Notes under the pieces: model-generated
What the model was told of the DNA's origin: nothing
Databases searched by the model: none
Seen by the model: the letters and a program-made list of their open reading frames with translations, nothing else
Assembly (NCBI RefSeq): GCF_019578655.1
Contig: NC_063258.1
Location: 25,362,802-25,426,801, forward strand
Length of the DNA stretch: 64,000 bases
Reading direction: 5' to 3'
From: Ricinus communis
Lineage: Eukaryota > Streptophyta > Magnoliopsida > Malpighiales > Euphorbiaceae
In this document: piece after piece, positions 47,208 through 59,800 of the stretch
How the letters are laid out: each line of letters starts with the position of its first letter
Numbering within the stretch: position 1 is the first letter of the stretch
Translations under genes and position numbers: made by a program

Positions 47208-50200
47208 TACTTCAGTTTGTATTAGCATGATTATGGAGTTGATGGTAGAGGTCACCCTAAGCTATGGGATATAAGAGCTGTTGATTTTTGTAGTTTAGAT
47301 AAGATGTCTAGGATAGAAATAGATTCAATGGCTAGAGAGCTAGGAATGAAATCTGAAATAAAGATTATTATGTGGAAGGATCCTACAAAGAGTATGAGTG
47401 ATGGGTTGAGAAGCCTTGAAACTGATAGTGATGCTTTAGAAATGGCAATGTCTGTAGAGGATTCTAAATTGATGCGTAAATTTAGTAAGGATTAGTTTGA
47501 AAGAATAGAAGAAGCTGGGGAAGAAGTTGGGGAAGAAGCTAGGGATGAGGCTGTGAAAAATATGGATGATGACAGCTGTAAGGATAGTGAGAATAGTGAT
47601 GCAGATTCAAAGGACAGTGAGTTTGTGGACTCTGATTATGACCTGAGGGATGAAGATGTTGATGATGATGCCATGTTTGATAAGTTTGTTGATAAGGAGC
47701 TTGAGAGGGATAGACCATCTGGTTCTAGAACTGCTAGGTAACCTGCTGAGGAGTTGTCTGAAGAAACAGATGCCACAGTATATGCTCCATCATATGAGTT
47801 GTTGTCATGCTCCTCATCTGAAGATTGTGATGCAGATTCAAGGAAGCATATGTAGCATGTGTTTAATGAGGAGACTGACATAGCGAATCCCAACTTCAAG
47901 ATTGGAATGCTATTCAGTTCCTTCAAACAATTCAAGGATGCTGTTAAGAGCTCATCAATCAAAAGTAGAAACCAAGTAATATTTAGTCCAAATACAAGGC
48001 AGAAATGCAAAAAAAGATGCCAGTTCTTCATTTGGGCTTACATGATGAACTCAGACAAACAAACAGTGCAGATCAAGTCAGCTTCTTTCACTCACAACTG
48101 TCCAAGAGAGGCATAAAATAGGCATGTTAATGCCAAATGGATAGCTCAACATTATGTTGAAAGGTTCAGAGCTGATCCGAGTTGGGTAATTCAAGGGATC
48201 ATACAAGCTGTGAAAGAAGACTGTGGTGTTGATGTGTCCAGACTTAAAGCACGAAGAGCAAGAAATGCTGCTTTGAGATTTATCAATGGTGATGAGATAA
48301 AACAACTTTCTAGACTTCATGATTACAAGCTAGAACTGTTGAGAAGTAATCCAGGAAGCATTATAGTTTTTTATTTGAATGAAGGTATTTTTAACAGTAT
48401 GTATGTGTGCTTTGCTGCATTGAGGGAAGGATTTAAGTTTTATAGGCCTTTCATATTTTTGGATGGATGTTGGCTGAAAGGAGTATTTGGAGGACAACTT
48501 CTCACAGTTGTTGCTTTAGATGCAAATGATTGCATCTATCCAGTGGCATGGTGTGTTGTGTAGAAAGAAAACAAGCAAAACTGGAAATGATTTTTGGAAC
48601 TGCTGGCTGAAGATTTGAAGATAACAAACAATTATCATTGGGTGTTTATGACTGACAGGCAAAAGGTAAATACTCTTCACAATTCCCTTTTCTATTCCTT
48701 CATATATTTTCATGACTAATTGGCATAATGGTATTAATTGTGTGTTGTTATTTTGGAATAGGATCTTATTTCTGCCATTGAAGAACTATTCCCTAATTCT
48801 GAACATAGGTTTTGTGTTAGACATGTGCATAATAATTTTAAAAAGAAATTTAATAGTCTAGGGTTAAAAGAAGCTGTATGGGGTGCTGCTAGGGCAAGTT
48901 ATATTCAGATATTTCAAAGGATAATGAAGAAGTTTGCATCAGCATCACATCAAGGATATAACTGCATGAATAGCATCCCCCCTCATCACTGATCTAGATC
49001 TCATTTTAGGACTGATGCTAAGTGTGACATGTTGTTAAACAACTTATGTGAATGTTTTAACAATTTTATCTTAGATGCTAGAACCAATAGTATGATAGCT
49101 ATGAATGATGCTATAAGAATAAAATTAATGAAGAGGATACATAAGAACAGGGATGCTATGAAAAGAGTGGCATCTGCTTACTGCCCTAAGATCTTGAAAA
49201 AACTAGAAAAGTCCAAAGAATTTTGCTGGATGTTTACAACATAGTGGTATGGAGGTGAGAGGTTTCAAGTGATTGGCCCAGGGGGATAGTTTGTAGTTGA
49301 CAAATAAGAAATGACATGCACATGTAGGAGGTGGGATCTAACTGGAATACCTTATTGTCATGCTGTATGTGCAATTTGGTATAAAAATGAAAACCTTGAA
49401 TTTTATATACATGACTACTACAAGGTTGAAACATACCTAAAAAGCTATAGCCATTTGCTTAATCTAACTACTAGTAAAGAATTTTGGCCCAAGGCAACTG
49501 TCCCACTAGTCTTACCCCTCAACCAATCAAACCTAAAAAAGGCAGACCTGCTAGAAAGAGAAGGTTAGAGGAAGATGAGATGGAGGATCTGATAAAAAAT
49601 GGCAAGGTCACCAAGAAGGGCTCTGTGATGACATGCACAGTTTGTGGTGCTAAGGGCCACAATAAGAGGTTTCATGGTGCTGGTGCTTCTACAATGTAAT
49701 AACAGAGGAAGGAAAAACTGCCTGTAAGTATGCCATTCCTCTCATTTACTTCTGCCTGCAATGATGGGTTAAAGGCCCGCTGGTACCAAATCTTAGCACT
49801 TATATCCAATTGGTACCAAACCTTCAATTTCTTTCTTATACTAGGTGATGAGGAAGACAAAAAAATAGCAAAATAAAAAGGAATCAAATGGTGAAAATAG
49901 AGCATAAAATGTGTTTGAAACACATGAAGATGAACAAACAGCTTCAAATGTGTTTGATATTGACCAACCTGATCATGAAGATGACCATATAGCTCCTACA
50001 GGCACAACTCCTTTAGGGACAGCTTCAACATTTGATAATTTGTCACCACTAATACCATTACCACAGGTAAGTAATCTATCACCTCTAATATTTATTGAGT
50101 AATGTCAACTAGTTGTATGCTAACTTGAGACTTTATGATACGAATTCGAACCGGATACGTTCAAACACCAAGATGAGGCTAGTGGGTCCAAACTAGTTGA

Positions 50201-50669
50201 CTTATATGCATCCTTGGTTGCATCACTTTATTATACAGTTATTCAATGTAACACCATCAACAAAAGAAGCACAAAAACCTGCAGTTGGGCTTGGCATACC
50301 AGCTCATTTAGTTGATTGTGGTGATTATGCTTCATAGTGGAAAGCACATTTACACTCTACTACATCACCTTCAAAAAATACCACTAAGAAGACTAAAAGC
50401 ATTAATGATTTGTTGAGTGAGTTGCCACCAGATCTAGGCATTGGAAGACTTTCACAAATACAGAAAGAAGGAACCGAAGCTAAGGGAAAAAAAACTTTCA
50501 AACTCCCAAATTGTTGAGCAAAGATGTTGGGGTTGAAGGAGTTAGCACAATAACAAAGCTTCAAGACAAAGGAAAATAGAAAATTGATGGAAGTGTTTCA
50601 ACAAATAAGAGAGCTTGGGTGCCTCCAGGAAATGCAAAGAACAAAGGAATTAGAATTGGAAAGAATTAA
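47208..50669 (+). pseudogene. MURA/MuDR-type transposase pseudogene of the MULE
   Basis: A decayed transposase read across interrupted frames. From 47290 there is the MULE N-terminal block (IEIDSMARELG, SMSDGLRSLETDSD) and an Asp-rich linker. A DNA-binding segment follows at ~47860-48110, then the MULE core at ~48430-48560 (FIFLDGCWLKG, GGQLLTVVALDAND), and after an apparent intron at ~48665-48761 comes RFCVRHVHNNF. WSRSHF and CDMLLNNLCECFN positions follow, then a SWIM finger at ~49315 (CTCRRWDLTG...CHAV), a zinc knuckle at ~49630 (CTVCGAKGHN) and a C-terminal WVPPGNAKNKG block ending at 50669. In-frame stops are visible at 47493, 47739, 47853, 48114, 48561, 48588, 48990, 49242 and 49287. 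It cannot make a full transposase. Confidence 0.9.
49766..49840 (+). repeat. Third, internal copy of the MULE terminal-repeat end
   Basis: Sequence starting GGGTTAAAGGCC and continuing GGTACCAAATCTTAGCAC and ACCAAACCTTCAATTT matches the outer ~75 bp of the MULE ends. It is in the same orientation as the left end and lies in an apparent transposase intron, after a GTAAGT donor at ~49726. Confidence 0.85.
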
Positions 50670-51744
50670 AATTGTTTTCTGTTTTTGAAACCCTAAATAA
50701 TAATGTTTATTTTGGTTGTTATGTTGTTAATATATGTGTGGACCTAACATGTGGTCCTTTGACAGAATTTCCACATCCATATTTTTTGTAATGGTTTTTG
50801 ACAGCCATGGGTGTAGGGTTCATGTGGACAAAATTTTCACATCCATTCACTTTTTGTTTAAATATTTCATTATTTAAAGTAATCAACAGCCTCACTTATT
50901 TATTAAATTGTCACTCAATTTGTCTGTTGCAAGACTTGCTCTATATGACAATCTGTTGTGCATATTTATCATAACAGTAACAATCAAATGAAGCAGCAGT
51001 AAGTAAAAACTACTATGTTTATCATTTCATTCATTCATCATCAACTACTGTAAAAACCAAATACTCATTTATCATTTCATTTATTTATCATTAAAATACA
51101 TAAATATCAGTAGTTGTAAATACTACTGTATCCAAAGTACATCTTTAAGTTAAGCTAACAAAAGTATATCTTCTAAATAACAATCCTAGCCACACCATAA
51201 CAACCAAGCTTAGACAGGTCCCTTCTGTCCTTCATGCTCCTTCTTTCTTCTTTGATTTTTTGCAGCTTTGAATTTAGCAAACTAATCCATTCTTGTACTC
51301 ATTCAGCAGCTTAGATGTAAGGTCAGATTCACCATTATCCATTCTTAAGTTAATAAAATGACAGATGAGGAACCTGTACAAGAAAAACCTTCATTACAAC
51401 TAAAAACATATCAATGTAAACTAAGAGAGCATCCCCAAAACTTACTATAAGAGAGCATCCCCAAAATTTGTGCTCGGGTTTCCTTTCTATTCAAGAGATG
51501 AAGCTTCACTTTTAGTTGTTTTTGGCAAAGCTTCACTTGCCATTCCACATACACATATAGATAAGTGGCTCAACTCCAACACTAAGCACACTTTCAGTTG
51601 TTTCTTGCTCCATTTATTCGACAAGATAAAGAATAAGGAAGCTATAAAATCAATTATTAGAGAAAGTAAATCGATCTAAATACTAAAAACTAGGTTTCAA
51701 AATTGGAAATTTTCCTGATTTAGTATTATTTATTTGGGGTTGAG

Positions 51745-51978
51745 ATTTTGTTAATTGCTGACTTGGATAAAGTAAATGACTTAGCAATAGATGTGGCAAG
51801 TGGTGTATGGTCCTTTATCAATCCGGCAGCCACATCAGCAAATAACTGCCAGATTCCTCATTGGTACTAGAGGAAGAAAGAGACATAATAGGAGTGGTAC
51901 CAAAAAGAAACAAATTGAAGGTTTGGTACCAATTGGATATAAGTGCTAAGATTTAGTACCAGCGAGACATTTAACCCG
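51745..51978 (-). repeat. MULE right terminal inverted repeat
   Basis: Reverse complement of the left arm at roughly 85% identity over ~235 bp by eye, ending CATTTAACCC. Confidence 0.9.
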
Positions 51979-53770
51979 GATATGGTGAGTTCGGCTCTCC
52001 TATATTCTTCAATCCTATAAAGAGCTATCTTTTGATGGTTATAGAAATAGGAAGAGACTGTTGGTGCTGGTGTTTGGATACGAAGCTATTTTCCTTTTTT
52101 GTCGAGCCTTCTCATCAATGGTAAAGGAACTATTTTCATCCGTCTATAGCTAGGTCAACTAAGGGTTTTTGATCTCTGTCAACTACGCCCTATTCTTGGA
52201 TTTGTATTTTTGTGGTGGTCACAGCTTAAGTCTAATCGGTACTATCCATATATATATGGCGGGTTGGTCCAACTGCAAATCCTTTTGTCTTCAACGTACT
52301 TATTGCTTCTCAGCCACAAGCAGCGATGAAAGAAGAGGCCGCAAGAGAAAGATGGTTTTAGAAGGGAGATACATTAAGAGTATTTTTATAATTTTTCGTC
52401 TTTTGTAGACTTGTGGATTGCATGATGGACATGCCTTGGCTTTGTTGTTTGTATTTTGGGCTTGATGCCCAGTTTTAAAACCTCTTTTAAGGATTAGATT
52501 TTATTTGGACCTTAGATCCACCTTTGATTCTTTTAACTAAATTTCTTCATTATATGATTTTTATCTGTATTGAGTTAGATTTTAACTCCTTTTAATATCA
52601 ATATTTTTTTTATTGACAAAAATATAAAAAATAAACACAGTATTTGATTCTATTTTTAGGTTTAATATTTAGAAAAAATAAAACTTTTTTAAGATATTAC
52701 TTTTATAAATATACTTTCTTTATAGTTTATAATTTACATGAGTTTCAAACTCGTTACTTATTTAATAATTATTAAAATAAAAAATCATTGTAAACTTTGT
52801 AACACATTATTTAATTAAACTCCTAAAAAAAGTAGTAAGCTTTAAAAAAAATATCATATGAATAAAATATACAAAACCAAAAGACATATATTAATGTCAT
52901 GTATTAATATCTTAAAAAATATCTGTTATAAGTTAATTAACAAAGTTATAAATTAAATAAACCAACTCATAAGATTGAAGTTTGATATTTACTTTTTGCT
53001 TTAAACCTCAACAATCTTTTTTTCTTTTTTTTTTGAGTTAAATTGTGAGTAATTCCAAGCAGCTAATTTGAATATTTTAAATTTAATTTTTATAGAGAAT
53101 ACTAATATATGAAAATCAAACCCAAAAAATAATCTAAAAAATCATAAAGAATCCCTCCCTTGGACTGTAGTTATAATCTCATCAAAAGACACGTGTAAAC
53201 AGAAAGCCCCAACAATTCTACTCAGCGGCCAGTCGAGAGAGCACACGATCAAAATCTCTCCAAGTCGATTTTCTTGTAATAATGGGTGCCTCCTTTTCGT
53301 TTCTCGCAAAATCCCAAAAACGATCCAATAAGTTGCGAGCCTAATTACATGTGTTTATTATTGGGTCCTTGTTTCCATTTCTCTGTCTTATCTACAAATT
53401 CTCTTTCTTTTTTCCTTGGCCTCATCTTTTCTGTTCTTTCTTGCTTTAACCGTACGGTTACCGAATTCCCAATTCGAATTTGGGTCTTTGGATTTAGATA
53501 AAAAATTTGTCACTAAATATCAATTTTTAATTATTAGGTAATTCTTATTTTATCCTTTTGATTTCCAATTTTGGTGGGTTTTGATTAGTTTTTGTACGAT
53601 TTTGGAGCTGAAGTACATAATTTAGGTTAGCATCTATCTATCCTTTCTGTTTGCTATTTGCAATTTGGGTGTAATTGTGCACTTATTAATTTGGACGAAC
53701 CTATTGTTGATACTGATTCCCTGGAATTGTAATTTCCAATTTGAATAATCAAAATTACTTATGTATCAGC
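51979..53770 (+). other. Spacer and 5' leader region of the TOC90 gene
   Basis: No separate gene is recognised. The more GC-balanced segment at ~53155-53330 probably contains the promoter and first, non-coding exon of the TOC gene. The acceptor CAG at 53767-53769 lies one base before the ATG, so the leader is spliced. Confidence 0.5.
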
Positions 53771-56700
53771 ATGAAGAGTATTAGAGATTGGGTGTTCACT
53801 CAATTAGTATCAAAGTCGTTGGCATCATCTAGACCGTTAACTGGTAGTGGCAGTTTTTTTTCTCAGGAGCGTTCGGATGAAGATTCTAATGAACCAGGTA
53901 ACATATACTCTTTGTATCAGCAGAAGCTGTAGAGTTCCAGTGGATATTTATTTGTTAAGTTTATGGCACTTTAGCTGTTGATAAGTGAATATTCTACATT
54001 GCTTAATGTTTTATGTCATTATGGGGTAAGGAAAACTCTTATCTACTTGCGTTTTGAGTTGCTAGTGATTAGTAAGTTTTCTTGCTGCATACTGAGATAT
54101 ACCACATGCTCATCTATGCTCTAAAAGAAGATGAAAAGAATCCTCATTTTTGCTTGTGCAACAATCTTTATAGGAACTTAGTTAAAGAACTAGTTTTTCT
54201 CTGGAAGAATTTAATTTTTCTTTATGGAAGAGAACGATATACATAGGTCCAAGGGATGGGAGTTATTTTGCTAAAAGGATAACTACCAATAATATTATGC
54301 ATCCATGTCAACAACTATGTATTCACTTGCATAGTTGGGACACTTGGTGGTACAAGTTCTGTTGGTGATATAAGGACTACCATGATGTCTTTTGGTCCTT
54401 CATGTGTAAATATCTTACAACATGTGAATCTTCCTTGTAAGTTATTTTTTGATGTCATGGAAGCATATGATAATTGTCTTGGTATAGGGGTCTCCTAATC
54501 AAGTTAGAACCATGTTCAGTGAAATGTAGTCAATATGAACTGTGTAATCCATGAGGAAACTATGAAGAATTTTTTGGATCATCAGTCTGAGTTGTATAAG
54601 TACTCTAGCAGGTTAGTGCTAAATACTGACATACATAATCTAAATACCATTTCAAAACAGTTGAGTTGCACTTTTAACACTTGCCAATGTCTACATGATT
54701 AATAATTATGATATCATAGGATATCTACTGGATGCTAGTAAAAAAATTCACCAAAGCTGGGATTTGATTTTAGTAGGGTGTGAATTGTCTATATTTTCTG
54801 TGACTGAAAATAGTTTATGTTTATTCATTTGTGCAAGAGCTTACGTTCCTGTTATGTTCAGCTCACATGAATGTTATTGAGGCAGCATCAGTGTCTCCTG
54901 ATACATCATTCTCTTCCAATAATACTCTGGAGAATGGGCACCATCCCTGTCTGCAGCAAGATTCTGAAGAGTCAAACAGATTTAGTCACGGTGGTGATCA
55001 TAAAAGAATGGATCCATTAGCAAAGATCGAGGCTCTTCAAATTAAGTTTTTCCGGCTTCTTCAACGGTTAGGGCACTCACATGACAATCTTCTGGCGGCA
55101 AAGGTTTTATATAGGTTACACCTAGCAGCTTCAATACGAGCAGGGGAAACAGATTCCAAAAGAGTCAGAAAAGTAGCTGCAGAACAGGAGGCAATTGACA
55201 TTCCTAAATTAAATTACTCTATGAGAATACTTGTCCTAGGGAAAACAGGTGTTGGGAAGAGTGCGACCATAAATTCTGTATTTGATCAAACTAAGACCAT
55301 GACTAATGCATTTGAACCAGCCACCAGTCGCATCCAAGAGATTGTGGGGACTGTCAAAGGAATCAAAGTGACTTTTATTGACACCCCTGGTTTTTTACCT
55401 TCATCTACAAGTACTGTGAGAAGAAATAGGAAGATGATGCTCTCTGTGAAGAAATTCATTAGCAAATACCCACCTGACATTGTTTTATTTTTTGAACGGC
55501 TTGACCTTGTTAATTTGGGTTACAGTGATTTCCCTCTTCTGACGCTTATGACTGAAGTCTTTGGTAGTGCAATATGGTTCAACACCGTCCTTGTCATGAC
55601 TCATGCTGCCCCAACACTTCCTGAAGGCCCAAATGGATATCCAGTCAACTATGAATCTTATGTGACCAGATGCACAGATGTCTTGCAACACTATATACAC
55701 CAGGCAGTATCTGATGCAAAACTGGAAAACCCGGTACTTTTAGTGGAGAATCATCCTCAATGTAAAAAGAATTTCATGGGGGAAAGTATACTTCCAAATG
55801 GACAAGCTTGGAAATCTCAAGTCTTATTGTTATGCATATGTAACAAGATCCTTGGTGATGCTAGTACTCTTTTGGAATTTCAAGACAGCATTAAATTGGG
55901 GTCATCCAATAGTCAGCGAATGCCTTCACTGCCGCATCTCCTTTCATCTGTTCTCCAGCATCGCTCTGTATCAAGCCCAAATGAATCAGAGCATGAAGTT
56001 GATGGGATTTTACTTTCAGATGCAGATGAAGAAGATGAATATGATCAATTGCCTCCAATAAGAATCCTGACAAAATCTCAATTTGAAAGATTGACGAAAT
56101 CGCAGAAAAGAGACTACCTTGATGAGCTGGATTACCGTGAGACCCTTTATTTAAAGAAACAGTTAAAAGAGGATGCTCGCAGGAGGAGGGAGAAGCAGCT
56201 TTCTGACGCGGAGAATTTTGGAGAAGATAATACTTATGATGACCAGCAGGCATCTCCAGAGGCTGTCCTCTTACCTGATATGGCTGTTCCTCCAAGTTTT
56301 GACTCGGATTGCCCTGTACACAGATACCGTTGCCTTGCTACAAGTGATCAATGGCTTGTGAGACCTGTTCTTGATCCCCAAGGATGGGATCATGATGTGG
56401 GCTTTGATGGTATAAACTTGGAGACAGCTATAGAAGTAAAAAGGAATATCCATGCATCAATTGTAGGACAGATGACCAAGGACAAGCAGCATTTCAGTAT
56501 TCAGTCTGAATGTGCTGCAGCTTACAAAGATCCTAAGGGGCCTACTTATTCTGTGGGTTTTGATGTTCAATCTTCTGGTAAAGATCTTATCTATACAGTT
56601 CATAGCGACACAAAGCTGAGGATTCTGAGGCACAACATTGCGGACTGTGCAGTTTCATTGACATCTTTTGGGAACAAGTATTATGTTGGTGCCAAGCTTG

Positions 56701-57098
56701 AAGATGCCATCTTGATTGGGAAGAGATTGAAGTTTGTAATGAATGCTGGCCAAATGAGGGGTCCTGGACAAGTAGCATATGGTGGGACTCTTGAAGCAAC
56801 ATTAAAAGGGCGAGACTACCCTGTGAGAAATGATAGTACCAGTCTGTCAATGACAGCTCTCTCCTTTAAGAAGGAGATGGTGTTGGGTGGAGGCTTTCAG
56901 TCACAGTTTCGACCAATACTAGGCATGACAATGGCAGTTAATGCCAATTTGAACAGCCAGAAAATGGGAAAAGTTTCTATAAAGCTTAGTAGCTCTGAGC
57001 ACACTGAAATTGCTCTAATAGCTATATTCTCAATATTTAGAGGCCTTTTGCATAGGAAAGAGGCCGAAAATGGAAGCAAGGAAGCATTGGAGATGTGA
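53771..57098 (+). CDS. TOC90: TOC90-type preprotein receptor GTPase of the chloroplast outer envelope
   Basis: Two coding exons, 53771-53897 and 54862-57098, join (G+CT = Ala43) to 787 residues, close to the ~793 of Arabidopsis Toc90. The N-terminus MKSIRDWVFTQLVSKSLASSRPL matches the short Toc90 type. The GTPase (G) domain has the P-loop GKTGVGKS (residues 169-176) and DTPG (216-219). The C-terminal M domain runs from about residue 485 and includes PVHRYRCLATSDQWLVRPVLD and WDHDVGFDG. The long acidic A domain of Toc159/132/120 is missing, which places it in the Toc90 group. In the TOC complex such receptors bind transit peptides at the plastid surface with Toc33/34 and Toc75. An Asp/Glu-rich patch (DADEEDEYD) and a basic Lys/Arg helix sit between the G and M domains. 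The start has an acceptor directly upstream and matches the family N-terminus. Confidence 0.95.
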
Positions 57099-59384
57099 CA
57101 ATTTTGTTTTGCCCTCTCTAGGTGCTTCTTCGTCAGCAGAGAAAATAGTTGCTAGAAAGCAATTTATAAGCAGAACTAGGGTGAAGGTGAAAACAAAGAG
57201 TTGGATTTTTTAAGGTTCTTCCAACTCTTTTTCTACCTTTTCAATTTTCTCAACGCATATTTGGAGGGCAGATGCAAATATTATTATAATTATTTTTATT
57301 TTTTGTATGCATACTTGGAGAAGGCTAGATAGTTGAGAGAATATGTATTTTCTTTTTAAAGTAGTGATCTGATAATGTCGAGTTGACTCGCCGGTCTGGC
57401 TGCAGAGCCTGCAACAAGTAAATTACTGTTATAATTGTATAGGAAAACATGGAAAATCAATTTCTTATATGATTCCTGGAGGATAAATCTCTTTTTGATG
57501 GTCCACGCATCAAAGTAAATTTGAAATGTTATCTTTGCTTTGAAGAGGGTGATCGTGGTATCCGCTGCTCGCTTAACGTCTCCAACTTCTCTTTTGTTTA
57601 TTCTTAAACTACGATCCTTTCTGTTGGGCATTGCTGTAACAAAAGTATATTCTTTGCTGGGTTAAGAGGGATATCTGGACACAAAATTGAATGGCAGAAA
57701 CTCGAATCTCTGCAAGTCATGCACGACTTGAATTTATGATTAAAAAAATAAGGGGCTTCAGGGGTTTGAGGAAAGGCTCCACAGCAAGTGCTCCATATAT
57801 GGAATTATCGCCTCAGGGGCTCTCAATGTCAATGAGCTGCTATTCTTTGAATTTCAAGCATTCAGGGATTACCCATGTGTTAGTATGCTGTATTCAACAA
57901 GTAGATGGAAACTTCAATTATAAATGCTCCATTTGGTTTTCAATCACACAAACTGGTGAAAAGGGTGAATTTGTAATATCATTTTTGTTCTTCCAATTAC
58001 TCTCGTTATGTCCGTCACTTTTTAGTAATTCATTGGGATTAAAACACCATTTAATAGGATTAATTATAAAAAAAAATAGTAAATTTAAATTAATTTATCC
58101 TTTAAAAGTCCGATGATTATAATAGGATACTGTCCTCAGTTGTAATTATAAGCAAATCCAAGGAAATAGAATGTAAATTATCCATTACCATTTCATTATT
58201 AAAAACCAAAAAAAAAAAAAACCGGGAGAGAGAGAGAGAGAGAGAATTTGCTGACAAAATGACAAACCCATAATTGGGATAATCTTACACACAATGATTG
58301 AGTAATTGACTGCCTAACCTCTCTCGGAAAGCTCTCCAGAAAGTCCACAACTTTTTTCCTTAAAACTTGTGACATGTGTCGATCTGAGTTGGTTTTTCAC
58401 CCAATCCCAAGTCGGTGAGAAGCTCCACATCAACTCCAGTTCACTGCTGCAACTGTGTGTGTGTGTTGCTTTTGATATAAGCCAATGGGTTGTTTTGATA
58501 TAAGCTAATTAGTATTTATTGAGAAATCGGCCCACAATCAAGTGATGTGTCATCTGACAGTGTCAGTGATGATCAAAGATAATGACCTCAATCTCATCTT
58601 CTTGACAAAATATGTTGGCACAAGCACCAACTTATGTTTTCCACAGTTGGTTTGCCCATCCATCCACTAAAGCCTAACGATCAATATTAGAGGCCCAACT
58701 ACTATGAGAGTTTGCCAAGATAAATCATAGTGTAATTTAATAGATAAATCATTGTACAATTAAAAATGACTATTTAGAGTTTAATTTATATATAAAATGT
58801 GATATATTTTATACTATATAAATAAAAAATAAAGACTTAACTAAATCAAATAGGAATGATGATAACAATAAACTATTTGTTAACGAATAACTAATTATTT
58901 TATAAAGATATTTAGCTATTTTTTCAAATTTTAGATAACTATTTAATTAATTATATGCAATTTATATCATAGATTATAAATTATTTTTCTGCTCTCACAA
59001 ACCGAAAGTAATTTGATATAAGATATAAAATAACATGGAGTATAAATAACTATATGTCTATATCATTTTTGATGTGTGGCATCATCACAAGTATTTATCC
59101 TATTCTAAAATTATGTAAGACTTTTTCTTTATTAATTCTTGAACTTTTTTATAAATGTTATTTTTGCCAAAATACAAAAAAGTAATTCTAGCATACATAG
59201 AAAAGCACCAAATAAGGAGTTGATTAAATAATAATTATTCAAATTTCTTTTTAACTATCGGCTGCTAATAAAAAGAATTTACCAAACACTCAAATAGAGC
59301 TTATCGATAAAAATCAACTATCAGCTTTTCCTATCAAGTGAACAAAACACCATCTTAATATAAGTTTATCCATTTTACACTTAA
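57099..59384. other. 3' UTR of the TOC90 gene and AT-rich spacer
   Basis: No convincing gene. A (GA)n microsatellite preceded by a poly-A run occupies ~58208-58245. An open stretch at 57691-58116 looks non-conserved and is not called as a gene. Confidence 0.5.
58225..58245. repeat. (GA)n microsatellite
   Basis: About ten GA units following an A-rich run. Confidence 0.9.
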
Positions 59385-59800
59385 AAGAATAGATTTTTTT
59401 ATATTAAGAAAGTGCCGAATTTTTAAATTTTTAATACCTTATAGATATATATTATGTTTTTATTATTATTTAATAATTTTATATGAATTAATTTGAATTC
59501 CTATTAAAAGTTATTCTATAATTAATATGACATCTAATAATACATCATGTATATTAAAATTTATTTAGAAATATTATATTTAAATTTTATTAAACATTAA
59601 TAATATATTTTTGTGATTTAATGTGATCACAAGTATTTAGTTGAATATTAAATTATTTTAAAAATATTTTATGTTATTAAAAATTTAATTTTACTACTAT
59701 TTACAGTATAAAAAAGAAAAAAATATAATGTGTACTTAAAGTGCTAAAAATAGAAAACAAATGGTGCTTTAAAAGCATTTTGAATAGACTTTTTATATAT
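59385..59800. mobile_element. Older relative of the 44-kb Mutator-type MITE
   Basis: Colinear blocks with 44165-44500 include TTATGTTTTTATTATT, TAATATGACAT(C/T)TAA(T/C)AATACAT, ATGATCACAA or GTGATCACAAG, and AATATTTTATGTTATTA-like text. Its right end (AATGTGTACTTAAAGTGC...) matches the inverse of the left part of that element. No clear terminal duplication remains. Boundaries are approximate. Confidence 0.6.

Larger units (their letters stand above)
46460..51978 (+). mobile_element. Full-length degenerate Mutator-like element (MULE)
   Basis: A ~5.5-kb element with long terminal inverted repeats starting GGGTTAAATGTC. The left arm spans ~46460-46690 and the right arm ~51745-51978. The interior holds a MURA-type transposase pseudogene on the plus strand. 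The flanks GATATATTG and GATATGGTG agree at 7 of 9 positions, compatible with an aged 9-bp target duplication, though the exact outer base is uncertain. The element appears structurally complete but coding-dead. Confidence 0.88.

Noticed and set aside
53741..53932. Start at 53741 upstream of the TOC90 ATG
   Set aside because: That upstream position lies before the splice acceptor at 53769. The family N-terminus matches the ATG at 53771.
57691..58116. Open frame of 141 residues starting MAETRISASH after the TOC90 gene
   Set aside because: No recognisable domain, low-complexity AT-rich second half, and it lies in what is probably 3' UTR or spacer. It may be a gene scrap but cannot be supported.
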